Positions 15,274 through 24,256 of a stretch of 47,151 nucleotides of DNA are shown one piece after another. The notes beneath the pieces are model-generated. The model ran no database searches, was not told the DNA's origin, and saw only the letters and a program-made list of their open reading frames with translations. The position numbers and the translations under genes were made by a program. The number at the start of each line of letters is the position of its first letter. Within the stretch, counting starts at the first letter, position 1. Origin of the DNA: CAIUKV01 sp041659105 (lineage in GTDB: Bacteria > Actinomycetota > Acidimicrobiia > IMCC26256 > PALSA-555); assembly GCA_041659105.1 (NCBI GenBank), contig JBAZYX010000016.1, positions 1 through 47,151 on the forward strand. Direction: 5' to 3'.

Positions 15274-16809
15274 TCAAGCGGCGTCGGCGGTGTGGGCGGT
15301 GTGGGTGGTGATCTCGAGGTCGCGGTCGAAGTAGCGCTCGAACAGCTCGCGCTTGCGGCGCGCGCCCCACAGCTCGAGCTCGGCGTCGGCCCGGGTCCGC
15401 AGCCGCAGCAGCACGAGTGACGGTCCGAGGCGCACGTCGACGCCGTCGACCACGCCGGTCCGGCCGCGGTCGAGCCCGTCGGCGAGCCGGAGGAACGCGG
15501 TGAGGCGCTGGACGCGCCGGAGGTCGGCGAGCGGGAAGGCCTCGACGTCGGGGTTGCCCCGGCGGTGCCACCGCACCAGCGCGGCGAGCACCTGGATCTC
15601 CGCGGGGTCGAACCCCCGCAGCTGGCCGTGCTCCACGAGGTAGGCGCCGTGGCGGTGGTGCCCCTGCGAGGCCACGTGCTCGCCGATGTCGTGGAGCAGC
15701 CCCGCGTACTCCAGCAGCTCGCGGTCGACCGGCTCGAGCCCGTGCAGCTCCTGGGTCTGGTCGAACAGCGACACCGCGAGCTCGGCTACGCGGCGGGCGT
15801 GCGTCTCGTGCCAGCTGCAGCGCGTCGCGAGCGCCACGACCGACGCGCGCCGGATCGCCCGCGGGTCGGCGGACCAGTCGGCGGGGTCGTGGCGGTCGAT
15901 GGCCTCGAGGAGGATGCCCTCGCGCAGCGACCACTCGCTGATCGTCATCTCGTCGAAGTCGAACAGCTCCATCGCGGTGGCGAGGAACACCACACCCGCG
16001 GGGATGAGGTCGACCCGGCGGGTCTCCAGGCCGTCGAAGCGCAGGCGCTCGTCGGCGGTGGAGGCGAGCACGGCGTCGTGCACCCGCTCGAACTCGCGTT
16101 GGGTGAACGTGAACTGGTTGAGGGACCGGGGCAGCTCGCGCTTGGCCCGCGCCGCCGACATGCGGGCGATGTCCTCCAATGTGCCGCTGCTGCCCACCAC
16201 GAGCCGCGGCCCGTACCCGGCGACGGCGTCGGCCACGGGCCCGAGCGTGTCGGTGATGTGCGCGCGGAGGCGGCGGCGGTCGCCCTTGTTCAGCGGGTCG
16301 CTCTCGACGAAGCCCGCGGTGAGCGTGCCGACGCCGAGGTTCTCGCTCGCCGCGTACTTCAGGCCCGCGGCGTCGCCGAGGGTGATCTCGACGCTGCCGC
16401 CGCCGAGGTCGAAGCCGAGGGCGGGGGACGGCTCGAGGAGCACGCCGGCGCGGATCGCCCGGAAGATCAGCTCGGCTTCGCGCAGGCCGCTGATGACCTC
16501 GACGGCCACGCCGGCCTCGGCCTCGATGCGGTCGACCACGTCGCCGCCGTTGGCGGCCCGGCGCAGGGCACTCGTGGCGCACGCGACGATCTCCTCCGCG
16601 CCGGCGGCGTCGGCGAGCTGGCGGAACCGGCGCACCACGGCGACCGCGGCGTCGGCGGCGTCGTCGGGGATGCGGCCGTGGCGGCCCACGAGGTCGCCGA
16701 GGCGGAGCATCTCCTTCTCGCCGATGATCGGCTCGAAGCCCCCGGGCTGCACCTCGGCGATCATGAGGTGGAAGGAGTTGGAGCCCAGGTCGACGGCGGC
16801 GACGCGCAC
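15274..16809 (-). CDS. ppx: Exopolyphosphatase / pppGpp phosphohydrolase (Ppx/GppA) with HD domain
   Basis: A 511-residue protein. The N-terminal actin-like fold begins MRVAAVDLGSNSFHLMIAE; LGFDLGGGSVEITLG is the second phosphate-binding motif and LVVGSSGTLEDIARM the third. Residues from about 300 on form an HD-type domain (HETHARRVAELA, LLHDIGEHV), followed by a C-terminal region with RLADGLDRGR, as in the long bacterial Ppx/GppA enzymes. It releases phosphate from polyphosphate or converts pppGpp to ppGpp. The GTG start has no ribosome-binding site but a -10 element TAGCCT 6 bases upstream, so the mRNA is probably leaderless. It is convergent with TetR and independent of the amidohydrolases. 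Confidence 0.93.
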   Translation of the reverse strand: MRVAAVDLGSNSFHLMIAEVQPGGFEPIIGEKEMLRLGDLVGRHGRIPDDAADAAVAVVRRFRQLADAAGAEEIVACATSALRRAANGGDVVDRIEAEAGVAVEVISGLREAELIFRAIRAGVLLEPSPALGFDLGGGSVEITLGDAAGLKYAASENLGVGTLTAGFVESDPLNKGDRRRLRAHITDTLGPVADAVAGYGPRLVVGSSGTLEDIARMSAARAKRELPRSLNQFTFTQREFERVHDAVLASTADERLRFDGLETRRVDLIPAGVVFLATAMELFDFDEMTISEWSLREGILLEAIDRHDPADWSADPRAIRRASVVALATRCSWHETHARRVAELAVSLFDQTQELHGLEPVDRELLEYAGLLHDIGEHVASQGHHRHGAYLVEHGQLRGFDPAEIQVLAALVRWHRRGNPDVEAFPLADLRRVQRLTAFLRLADGLDRGRTGVVDGVDVRLGPSLVLLRLRTRADAELELWGARRKRELFERYFDRDLEITTHTAHTADAA

Positions 16810-16815
16810 GCTGCG

Positions 16816-16821
16816 AGGCTA
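16816..16821 (-). promoter_or_regulatory. Leaderless -10 element (TAGCCT)
   Basis: On the minus strand TAGCCT lies 6 bases before the GTG at 16809, placing the transcription start at the start codon of the exopolyphosphatase gene. Confidence 0.6.
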
Positions 16822-16852
16822 GCCAGCCCCCCTTCGCGGGGCCGGGTCCCGG

Positions 16853-16858
16853 TACCCT
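16853..16858 (+). promoter_or_regulatory. -10 element (TACCCT) of the aldehyde dehydrogenase gene
   Basis: TACCCT lies 41 bases before the ATG at 16900. The transcript would have a leader of about 35 bases with the ribosome-binding site GGAGGAG near 16888-16894, so this gene is led, in contrast to its divergent neighbour. Confidence 0.45.
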
Positions 16859-16899
16859 CCGAAATCGATCTCGACGTCCCCCGTCCCGGAGGAGTTCCG

Positions 16900-18366
16900 A
16901 TGGCCGAAGCCCCCGAATCCCGCTTGCTGATCGACGGCAAGCTCACCGACGCCGTGTCGGGCCGCACGTTCGCGAACGTCAATCCCGCGACCGAGGAGGT
17001 CATCGGCCAGGTGGCCGACGGCGGCGTCGAGGACATGGAGCTCGCGATCGCCGCGGCCCGCCGCGCGTTCGACGACACCGACTGGTCCACCAACCGCGCG
17101 TTCCGCAAGACGGTGCTCCAGCAGCTCGTCGACGCGCTCGAGCAGCACAAGGACGAGCTGCGTCCCCACGTCGTCGCCGAGGTCGGTTGTCCGATCATGC
17201 TCACGTACGCCGTGCAGCTCGACTCGAGCATCACCGACATGCAGTGGGACATCGACATGCTCGACCGCTACGAGTGGGAGTACGACCTCCCGGTGCACGA
17301 GTTCATGGGGATGACGAGCCGCCGCCGGGTGTTCCGGGAGCCGATCGGCGTGGTCGGCGCGATCACGCCGTGGAACTTCCCGTTCATGCTCAACGTCTCG
17401 AAGCTGGCCCCGGCGCTCGCGGCCGGCAACACCGTGGTGCTCAAGCCGGCGCCCGACACGCCGTGGAGCGCGACGATGATCGGCAAGATCATCGCCGAGG
17501 AGACCGACATCCCGGCGGGCGTCGTCAACATCGTCGCGTCGGGCGACAAGGCGGCAGTGGGCGAGGTCCTCACCGGTGACCCCCGCGTCGACATGATCAG
17601 CTTCACGGGCTCCACCGGCGTCGGCAAGCGGATCATGGCCCGCGGCGCCGACACCCTGAAGAAGGTCTTCCTCGAGCTCGGCGGCAAGTCGGCCAACATC
17701 ATCCTCGACGACGCCGACCTCGACCTCGCGAGCATGGGCGGGATGATGACCTGCATCCACGCGGGGCAAGGATGCGCCATCACCACCCGCATGCTGGTGC
17801 CCGAGTCCCGCTACGACGAAGGCGTGGAGAAGCTCGTCGCGGCGTTCGAGATGATCCCCTACGGCGACCCGATGGACCCGTCCAACATCATGGGTCCGCT
17901 GGTCAACGCTCCGCAGCGCGACAAGGTGCTGGGGATGATCGAGCGGGCCAAGGCCGACGGCGCCCGGTGCGTCGTGGGTGGCGGCCCGGCGGAGCAGTTC
18001 GAGAAGGGCTACTTCGTCCAGCCCACGCTGTTCGTCGACGTCGACCCCGACTCCGAGCTGGCCCAGGACGAGGTGTTCGGCCCCGTGCTCTCGGTGATCA
18101 AGTTCACCGACGACGACGACGCCGTGCGCATCGCCAACAACTCGCGCTACGGCCTGTCGGGCGCGGTCACGAGCGCCGTTCTCGACCGCGCGATGGCAGT
18201 GGCGGCGCGGATCCGCACCGGCACCATCTCGGTCAACGGTGGCGGGTGGTTCGGCCCCGACTCGCCGTTCGGCGGCTACAAGCAGAGCGGCATCGGCCGC
18301 GAGCACGGCGTCGCCGGCTTCGAGGAGTACCTCGAGACCAAGACCATGGGGCTGCCGGTCGCCTGA
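16900..18366 (+). CDS. NAD(P)-dependent aldehyde dehydrogenase
   Basis: A 488-residue aldehyde dehydrogenase. ITPWNFP (Asn159) and LKPAPDTPW (Lys182) bind cofactor, SFTGSTGVGK spans residues 234-243, the general base Glu259 lies in LELGGKS, and the nucleophile Cys292 in GQGCAITTR. All catalytic residues are in place. The strong ribosome-binding site GGAGGAG fixes the ATG at 16900. Members of this branch oxidise aliphatic or terpenoid aldehydes to acids; such acids could feed the acyl-CoA ligases in this window, but this is inference. A strong hairpin follows the gene. Confidence 0.93.
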   Translation: MAEAPESRLLIDGKLTDAVSGRTFANVNPATEEVIGQVADGGVEDMELAIAAARRAFDDTDWSTNRAFRKTVLQQLVDALEQHKDELRPHVVAEVGCPIMLTYAVQLDSSITDMQWDIDMLDRYEWEYDLPVHEFMGMTSRRRVFREPIGVVGAITPWNFPFMLNVSKLAPALAAGNTVVLKPAPDTPWSATMIGKIIAEETDIPAGVVNIVASGDKAAVGEVLTGDPRVDMISFTGSTGVGKRIMARGADTLKKVFLELGGKSANIILDDADLDLASMGGMMTCIHAGQGCAITTRMLVPESRYDEGVEKLVAAFEMIPYGDPMDPSNIMGPLVNAPQRDKVLGMIERAKADGARCVVGGGPAEQFEKGYFVQPTLFVDVDPDSELAQDEVFGPVLSVIKFTDDDDAVRIANNSRYGLSGAVTSAVLDRAMAVAARIRTGTISVNGGGWFGPDSPFGGYKQSGIGREHGVAGFEEYLETKTMGLPVA

Positions 18367-18390
18367 CCGCTCCCACACCACGACGCGAAC

Positions 18391-18417
18391 CCGGACCCGG
18401 CTCGTCGCCGGGTCCGG
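18391..18417 (+). terminator. Strong hairpin terminator after aldehyde dehydrogenase
   Basis: Perfect 11-base arms CCGGACCCGGC and GCCGGGTCCGG surround the loop TCGTC, 24 bases after the stop codon. There is no T-run, as is common in high-GC actinobacteria. Confidence 0.75.
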
Positions 18418-18476
18418 TCGCGTCCGGCCAAGGTCCGGCCAATTTCGCCGGCCGCGTTCAAGCGCGGGGGCCCGGG

Positions 18477-19370
18477 ATGCCGATGTCTGCGAGGATGACG
18501 AAGGTCCTGTCCCGGGACCGGGTGGAAGCCCGGTTCGGCGCCATGGGACGAGAAGCGCGTGTCATCGTCATCGGCGGAGCTCCCCGGGTCGACGAGCGGA
18601 CCCGTCACCTCATCGAGGTCCTCGAGCGGAAGTGGAGCCGCTTCCGGTCGGGGAGCGAAGTGACGCGCCTGAACGACACGTCGGGCCGCGCGGTGGTCGT
18701 GTCGCCCGAGACCTACGGGCTCGTCGCTCGCGCCCTGGGTGCGTGGCGCGTGACCGGTGGGCGCTTCGACCCGAGCGTGCCCGCGTCGGCCAGTGGCGCG
18801 ACGGCCGCGGTGCCGAGCCCCGGGTGCGCGCGGGTGGAGCTCGACGAGAAGCACCGCTCGGTGAAGCTGCCCGCGGGGGTGCACCTCGATGTGAGCGGCA
18901 TCGCGCGTGGCTTCGCCATCGACCTCGCGGTGAACGACCTCGCCCAGGGCGGCGTGTCCGGCACGCTCGTGAGCATCGGCGCCGACGTGCGCGTCGCGGG
19001 CGAGCCGCCGCGTCCCGAGGGCTGGCTCGTCGACGTGGAGGACCCGCTCCAGCCGGGTTCGCTCGGCCTGCTGCGCCTGCGCGCCGGGGCCGTGTCGACG
19101 TGCGCGGCGCGCCTCTCCGGAGCCGTGCACGACGGGCAGACCGCCGACCGCCTCGTCGATCCCACCACGGGGCTCCCCGCTCGGACCGGCATCGCCGCGG
19201 TCACCGTCGTGGCCGGCGAGGCCTGGTGGGCGCAGGCGATCGCCAAGGCCGCGTTCGTGTCCGGCCCGGAGGCCGGCGTGGTGCTGATGGCGCAGCACGG
19301 CGTGACCGGCCTGGTCGTGCGCGAGACCGGGGAGGTCCTCGAGGCCCCCGGCCTCGACGCCTTCTGCTGA
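18477..19370 (+). CDS. apbE: FAD:protein FMN transferase (ApbE family)
   Basis: A protein of up to 297 residues. FRSGSEVTRLNDTSGRAVVV, HLDVSGIARGFAIDLAVNDL (the D-x-G-G-I-A-K-G-like core), VSIGADVRVAG and LVDPTTGLPA match the ApbE fold in order. The enzyme attaches FMN covalently to Thr or Ser of a target flavoprotein using FAD and Mg2+. Three in-frame ATGs (18477, 18483, 18495) are possible starts; none has a clear ribosome-binding site. There is no lipobox, unlike exported ApbE proteins, so this one is probably cytoplasmic or acts without a lipid anchor. Its target is not obvious in the neighbourhood. Confidence 0.85.
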   Translation: MPMSARMTKVLSRDRVEARFGAMGREARVIVIGGAPRVDERTRHLIEVLERKWSRFRSGSEVTRLNDTSGRAVVVSPETYGLVARALGAWRVTGGRFDPSVPASASGATAAVPSPGCARVELDEKHRSVKLPAGVHLDVSGIARGFAIDLAVNDLAQGGVSGTLVSIGADVRVAGEPPRPEGWLVDVEDPLQPGSLGLLRLRAGAVSTCAARLSGAVHDGQTADRLVDPTTGLPARTGIAAVTVVAGEAWWAQAIAKAAFVSGPEAGVVLMAQHGVTGLVVRETGEVLEAPGLDAFC

Positions 19371-19442
19371 GATCGCCGGACAACCTGTTCGCCGATCACT
19401 ACGCTCGGCGGTCCCGGGAGTTCCACCCAAGGAGGCCGACCG

Positions 19443-20234
19443 ATGGCCGAGGTCCAGCACACCAACGATCTGACGGCGCTGAAGGGCCTCTCGTACCTGC
19501 CGACCTTCGCGACGGTGGAGGAGGAGCGGCGCCACCGCCTGGAGCGGCTGGCCGCGGGCTTCCGGCTCTTCGGCCGGTTCGGGTTCGACGAGGGCGTGGC
19601 CGGTCACATCACGGTGCGCGACCCCGAGAAGCTCGACCACTTCTGGGTGAACCCGCTCGGCGTCAACTTCTCCCACATCCGGGTGTCCGACCTCATCCAG
19701 GTCAACGACCACGGCGAGATCGTCGAGGGCGAGGGCATCCTCAACCGCGCCGCGTTCGCGATCCACTCACAGGTGCACGCGGCCCGTCCCGACGTGATCG
19801 CCGCCGCCCACTCGCACTCGATCTACGGCAAGTCGTGGTCCGCGCTCGGGCGCCTGCTCGACCCGCTGACCCAGGATGCCTGCGCGTTCTACGGCGACCA
19901 CGCCCTCTTCGACGACTACACGGGCGTCGTGCTCGACCTCGAGGAGGGCAAGCGCATCGGCCACGCGCTCGGCGACCAGAAGGCGGTGATCCTGCGCAAC
20001 CACGGGCTGCTCACCGTCGGCCACTCGGTCGACGAGGCGGTGTGGTGGTTCATCTCGATGGAGCGGTCGTGCCAGGCTCAGCTGCTCGCCGAGGCCGCGG
20101 GCACCCCGGTGCTGATCGAGCCCGCGAGCGCGCAGCACACCGCGAAGCAGGTCGGCTCGCACATCTCGGGCTACGTCTCGTTCCAGCCCCTCTACGCCAA
20201 GATCACCCGCGAGCAGCCCGACCTCTTCGAGTAG
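19443..20234 (+). CDS. Class II aldolase/adducin family protein
   Basis: A 263-residue protein with a strong ribosome-binding site (AAGGAGG) before ATG 19443, and a -10-like TACGCT near 19400. FDEGVAGHITVRDP, FWVNPLGVNFSHIRVSDLI, AAAHSHSIYGKSW (two zinc-binding His) and ILRNHGLLTVGHSVDEA (third zinc His) identify the class II aldolase/adducin fold. Bacterial members include fuculose-phosphate-type aldolases, decarboxylases and many of unknown substrate. The long N-terminal segment and the DPEKLDHFWV element mark the adducin-like group commonly seen in actinobacterial catabolic clusters. No partner gene is tightly linked. Confidence 0.88.
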   Translation: MAEVQHTNDLTALKGLSYLPTFATVEEERRHRLERLAAGFRLFGRFGFDEGVAGHITVRDPEKLDHFWVNPLGVNFSHIRVSDLIQVNDHGEIVEGEGILNRAAFAIHSQVHAARPDVIAAAHSHSIYGKSWSALGRLLDPLTQDACAFYGDHALFDDYTGVVLDLEEGKRIGHALGDQKAVILRNHGLLTVGHSVDEAVWWFISMERSCQAQLLAEAAGTPVLIEPASAQHTAKQVGSHISGYVSFQPLYAKITREQPDLFE

Positions 20235-20243
20235 GAGCGTGGG

Positions 20244-21032
20244 TCAGCCCTGGGTGGCGCGGACGTAGGCGATGGTGTTCGCGAGGAACGCGTCGGGGTC
20301 GGCGAACTTCTGCTGGGTGACCCCGGCGAAGTGCTCGGGCACGTAGACCTCGAAGCGGCCCTCGTCGAGGGCCCGCAGGACGGGTTCGACCATCGCCTCG
20401 GTGGGCAGCGACTCGACGCCCTCGGTCATCGCCGCGTCGTTGTCGGGGAGATGGAACAGCTCGGTGTCGATCACCGCGGGGTTCACCACGTGCACGCCCA
20501 CGCCGGTGTCGCGCAGGTCGACCGCCATGCACTCCGACCACGCCGTGATCGCGGCCTTGCTCGCCGAGTACGCGGCCTCGCCCGGCGGCCCGAGCCGGGC
20601 CGCGATCGACGAGATGTTGACGATGTGGCCCTGCCGCCCGATCAGGCCCGGGAGCAGCGCCATGGTCAGGCGGATGGGGGAGAAGTAGTTGATCGCCATC
20701 ACCGACTCGACGACGTCGACCGTCAGGTCCTGCACGCGGCGCCGCTTGGGGATCCCGGCGTTGTTGACGAGGACGTCGATCCCGCCCAGCTCGTCGTCGG
20801 CCCGGCGGGCGAACGCCGCGACGCCGTCGAGGTCGGCGAGGTCGACCGCCCACGACCGGCTCTCGGGCGTGTGCGCCTGGAGCCGTGCGAGCACCTCGGC
20901 GAGCTTGTCGGTGCGGCGGCCGCAGATCCCCACCACCGCGCCCCGCGCCGCGAAGCCCTCTGCGAGCGCCGCGCCGATGCCCGCCGACCCCCCGGTCACG
21001 AGCACGCGCTTGCCGTCGGCCGTCCACGCCAT
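20244..21032 (-). CDS. SDR family oxidoreductase
   Basis: A 262-residue SDR. TGGSAGIG at 13-20 binds NAD(P), NNAG is near residue 90, and the catalytic Ser-Tyr-Lys are in NISS, YSASK. The C-terminal part (VYVPEHFAGVTQQKFADPDAFLANTIAYV) is longer and unlike the standard DGG ending, and resembles SDRs that act on lipid or sterol intermediates. The ribosome-binding site GGGAGGGGG lies about 8 bases before ATG 21032. It is divergent from another SDR gene with a 78-base gap and convergent with the aldolase gene. Confidence 0.9.
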   Translation of the reverse strand: MAWTADGKRVLVTGGSAGIGAALAEGFAARGAVVGICGRRTDKLAEVLARLQAHTPESRSWAVDLADLDGVAAFARRADDELGGIDVLVNNAGIPKRRRVQDLTVDVVESVMAINYFSPIRLTMALLPGLIGRQGHIVNISSIAARLGPPGEAAYSASKAAITAWSECMAVDLRDTGVGVHVVNPAVIDTELFHLPDNDAAMTEGVESLPTEAMVEPVLRALDEGRFEVYVPEHFAGVTQQKFADPDAFLANTIAYVRATQG

Positions 21033-21096
21033 GGTGTTCCCCCTCCCGCCGTGGTCGTCCCGGATGGGAACGCCCCCACGAATCGCGGGGCGACGC

Positions 21097-21102
21097 TAGC
21101 CT
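21097..21102 (+). promoter_or_regulatory. Leaderless -10 element (TAGCCT)
   Basis: TAGCCT lies 8 bases before the GTG at 21111 and fixes the start of the following SDR gene, which has no Shine-Dalgarno sequence. Confidence 0.6.
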
Positions 21103-21110
21103 CCGCCGGC

Positions 21111-21899
21111 GTGACCCTTGATCCCAACCACGTCCTCCTCACCGACCGCGTCGCGATCGTCACCGGCGCGGCCGTGGGCATCGGCCAAGCCATCGCGCTC
21201 TCGTACGCGAAGTTCGGTGCGCACGTCGCGGTGTGCGACCGCGACGTCGAGAACCTCGACGCGACCGCCGACGCGATCGAGCGCGACGGCCGTCGCGTCG
21301 TCGCCGGCGAGCTCGACGTGCGCGACGGCGACGCCGTCCGCGACTTCGTGCGCATCGTCGGCGAGCAGTTCGGCCACGTCGACATCCTCGTCAACAACGC
21401 GGGCGGCGGGTTCCTCGCGCCGTTCCTCGACGTGAACGACAAGGGCCAGGAAGCGCTCATCCGCGAGAACTTCACCAGCGTCACCAACTTCGTGCGTGCC
21501 ACCGCCCCCCTGTTCCCGGCGACGGGCGGCTCGATCATCAACGTCACGTCGATCGAGGCCCACCGGGCGGGGCCCAACTACGCGGTGTACAGCGCGATGA
21601 AGGCGGGGGTGTTCAGCCTCTCGAAGAGCCTGGCCCTCGAGCTCGGCGAGCGCCTGATCCGGGTCAACTGCATCGCCCCCGACGTGATCCCCACCCCGGG
21701 GGTCAGCGCCGGCGGCGACATGGGGATCCACACCCCGCTCCCGGTCGCGGGGCACGTCGACGACATCGCCGGCGCCGCGGTCTACCTGGCGAGCGACCTG
21801 AGCCGGTTCGTCACCGGCACCACCGTCCACGTCGACGGGGGCAACACCGCGGCGGCGGGCTGGATCCGGTCGAGTGAAGGGACGTGGCGGACATCATGA
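21111..21899 (+). CDS. SDR family oxidoreductase
   Basis: A 262-residue SDR starting at GTG 21111. TGAAVGIG is at residues 19-26, NNAG near 96, INVTS carries the Ser, and Y-S-A-M-K is the catalytic Tyr/Lys motif. GTTVHVDGGNTAAAGW is the usual C-terminus. Its TGA overlaps the ATG of the luciferase-like gene as ATGA, so the two proteins are probably made together and may work on the same alcohol or ketone. The substrate is unknown. Confidence 0.9.
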   Translation: MTLDPNHVLLTDRVAIVTGAAVGIGQAIALSYAKFGAHVAVCDRDVENLDATADAIERDGRRVVAGELDVRDGDAVRDFVRIVGEQFGHVDILVNNAGGGFLAPFLDVNDKGQEALIRENFTSVTNFVRATAPLFPATGGSIINVTSIEAHRAGPNYAVYSAMKAGVFSLSKSLALELGERLIRVNCIAPDVIPTPGVSAGGDMGIHTPLPVAGHVDDIAGAAVYLASDLSRFVTGTTVHVDGGNTAAAGWIRSSEGTWRTS

Positions 21900-22738
21900 A
21901 GTACGGCATCGCGCTGGGCGCGGCCAACGCCAAGTTCTTCGGGGACATCACCTTGGAGGCGGAGCGCCTCGGCTACGAGTCGGTGTGGCTCCCGGAGCAC
22001 CTCATGTTCACGACCCGCATGAGCCGGTCGCCCCACCCCGGGGAGACGCACCCTCCGGTGCCGCCGAACACCCCGATCTTCGACGCCTTCGCGTACCTGT
22101 CGTTCCTGGCCGGGCGCACCGAGCGGCTCCGCCTGGGGACGCACGTCTACAACATCGGCCTGCGGCACCCGTTCGTCACCGCCCGAGCGGTCCAGACGCT
22201 GGACATCGTGTCGGGGGGCCGGTTCGAGTTCGGGATCGGCGCGAGCTGGCTCGAGGAGGAGTGGATCGCGACCGAGCTCGACTTCGCGAGCCGGGGTCGG
22301 CGCGTCGACGAGACCATCGAGGTGTGCAAGCGGCTCTGGACCGAGGACGAGGTCACCCACCACGGCGAGTTCTTCTCGTTCGAGGGCGCGGTGTTCGTGC
22401 CGAAGTGCGTGCAGGACCCGTGGCCGCCGATCCTCGTCGGTGGCGAGAGCGCCGCCGCGCTCCGGCGCGCCGCGAAGCACGGCGACGGCTGGATCGGCAT
22501 GCGTCACGACTTCGAGTCGGCGGCCCGTCAGATCGCCCGCATCCGCGACCTGCTCGCCACCGAGGGGCGCGACGACACCGGCTTCCAGTTCTGCCTGGGC
22601 GGCCCCGTTGCGTCGCTCGACGACGCGCGGCGTTGGGAGGACCTTGGCGTGACCCGCATGGTGTTCTCGCCGTGGGCGCGGTCCAAGGAGGCGATCGACG
22701 GCATGCGCCGCTTCGCCGACGTCGTGGGGCTGGGTTAG
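21896..22738 (+). CDS. Luciferase-like (LLM) F420-dependent oxidoreductase
   Basis: A 280-residue TIM-barrel protein of the bacterial luciferase superfamily. The start MKYGIALGAANAKFFGDITLEAERLGYESVWLPEHL and the block GRFEFGIGASWLEEEW followed by PPILVGGESAAALRRAA are typical of the actinobacterial F420-dependent group. I prefer ATG 21896, which overlaps the SDR stop (ATGA); GTG 21884 would add four residues. Expected role: hydride transfer to or from F420 on a ketone, alcohol or enone. The short length and missing insertions separate it from flavin monooxygenases. It overlaps the stop of the convergent ligase gene by four bases. Confidence 0.88.
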   Translation: MKYGIALGAANAKFFGDITLEAERLGYESVWLPEHLMFTTRMSRSPHPGETHPPVPPNTPIFDAFAYLSFLAGRTERLRLGTHVYNIGLRHPFVTARAVQTLDIVSGGRFEFGIGASWLEEEWIATELDFASRGRRVDETIEVCKRLWTEDEVTHHGEFFSFEGAVFVPKCVQDPWPPILVGGESAAALRRAAKHGDGWIGMRHDFESAARQIARIRDLLATEGRDDTGFQFCLGGPVASLDDARRWEDLGVTRMVFSPWARSKEAIDGMRRFADVVGLG

Positions 22739-22741
22739 CCC
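22727..22741. terminator. Small hairpin over overlapping convergent stops
   Basis: GGGCT and AGCCC are 5-base arms around GGGTT. The stop codons of the F420-type gene (TAG) and of the opposing ligase gene (TAA) both fall in this hairpin. The stem is short, so function is uncertain. Confidence 0.3.
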
Positions 22742-24249
22742 GAGCGCCCTTCGGCGAGCTCGGCCTGGAGCACCCGGCGGAGGAGCTTGCCGGTCTCGGT
22801 GTGGGGCAGCTCGTCGCGGAACTCGACGACGTCGGGCGTCTTCGACGACCGCAGGTGCTCGCGGGCGAACGCCATCGCGGTCTCGGCATCGAGGTCGCGG
22901 CCGGGCTTGCGCACGATCACCGCGGCGATGACCTGGCCCCACTCCTCGTCGGGGAGGCCGAACACCGCGGCGTCGGCCACGGCCGCATGGGCCCGCAGGA
23001 CCTCCTCGATCTCGGCCGGGGCGATGTTCTCGCCGCCGCGGATGATGGTGTCGTCGGCCCGGCCCTCGATGAAGAGGAAGCCGTCGGGGTCGAGCCGGGC
23101 GCGGTCGCGCGTGGGGAACCAACCGGCGGCGTCCACCGCCGCGGCGCGGTTGAGGTACTCGCCCGAGACCTGCTCGCCCCGCAGGTAGAGCTCGCCGACC
23201 TCCCCGGGCGCCACCGGGTCGCCGAACGGGTCGCGGATCTCGGCCTCGATGCCGGGCACCAGCGTGCCGGCGGACCCGAGCCGGGCCTTCACGGTGGGGT
23301 CGTCGCTCGCCGCCGCGACGCGGTGGTCGTCCGGGCCGAGCACCGCGACGGTGGAGCTCGTCTCGGTGAGGCCGTACGCGTTCACGAAGTCGGTGGTGGG
23401 CAGCAGGGTGAGCGCGCGCTCGATGATGCGCGCGGGCATCGGCGCGCCGCCGTACGCGAGGGAGCGCAGCGTCGGCACGGCGGCGTCGGGGACGCCGATC
23501 TCGTCGAGGTACTCGACCACGCGGGCCAGCATCGTGGGCACGACGAGCGCGTGGGTGATGCCCTCGGCGCGCACGGTCTCGAGCCAGCCCTGGGGCGTGA
23601 AGCTCGTGAGGTGCACCACGCGACGTCCCGCGTACAGGTTCGACACCGTGTTGGAGACGCCGGCGATGTGGTACGGAGGCACGCTCACGAGGCTCGCGGC
23701 GTCGTCGTCGGCGCTCGCGAACTCGACGGTGCCCATCACGTACGACGTGAGGTGGCGGTGCCGGAGCACGGCCGCCTTCGGCGCCGCCGTGGTGCCCGAG
23801 GTGTAGAGGAGCAGCGCGATGGCCTCGGAGTCGAACGGCTCGGGCCCCGGGTCGCCGTCGTTCGCGGGGTCGGTGAGCGCCATCCACTCGGACGGGCTCA
23901 CCCGTGCGCGGCCGACTTCGCCGGCGAGCTCGCGGATCTCGTCCTCGAGGATCACCAACGACGACGGGTGCGCGGCGAGGAGCTCGTGGAGCTGCTCCTT
24001 GCCGAGGCGGTAGTTGACCGGCACGAGCGGCACCTCGGCCCGGGCCGCCGCGAACAGCGCGACCGGGAACTCGGGCCCGTTGGTCGCGACGTACACGAGG
24101 TGCTCCACGCCGAGCCCGCGCAGGTACGCGGCGCCCACGTTGGCCCGCGCCGCGAGCTCTGCGTAGGTGACGCCGCCGTCGCGCGGCCCGAACGCCACGC
24201 GGTCGTCGAAGCCGGATGCGGCCATGTCGAGGAGGAGGGTGAGGTTCAT
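22735..24249 (-). CDS. AMP-dependent acyl-CoA ligase
   Basis: A 504-residue ANL-family ligase. The P-loop is YTSGTTAAPKAAVLRH near 148, A5 AYGLTETSS, A7-A8 TRDRARLDPDGFLFIEGRADDTIIRGGENIAP, and A10 LPHTETGKLLRRVL with the catalytic Lys. All functional motifs are canonical apart from an Ala pair in the P-loop. It is the distal gene of a four-gene operon (MaoC, degenerate ligase, DUF2889, this ligase), with a 7-base gap to the DUF2889 gene. Expected role: activation of a carboxylic acid to its CoA thioester. Confidence 0.92.
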   Translation of the reverse strand: MNLTLLLDMAASGFDDRVAFGPRDGGVTYAELAARANVGAAYLRGLGVEHLVYVATNGPEFPVALFAAARAEVPLVPVNYRLGKEQLHELLAAHPSSLVILEDEIRELAGEVGRARVSPSEWMALTDPANDGDPGPEPFDSEAIALLLYTSGTTAAPKAAVLRHRHLTSYVMGTVEFASADDDAASLVSVPPYHIAGVSNTVSNLYAGRRVVHLTSFTPQGWLETVRAEGITHALVVPTMLARVVEYLDEIGVPDAAVPTLRSLAYGGAPMPARIIERALTLLPTTDFVNAYGLTETSSTVAVLGPDDHRVAAASDDPTVKARLGSAGTLVPGIEAEIRDPFGDPVAPGEVGELYLRGEQVSGEYLNRAAAVDAAGWFPTRDRARLDPDGFLFIEGRADDTIIRGGENIAPAEIEEVLRAHAAVADAAVFGLPDEEWGQVIAAVIVRKPGRDLDAETAMAFAREHLRSSKTPDVVEFRDELPHTETGKLLRRVLQAELAEGRSG

Positions 24250-24256
24250 CGGTTCC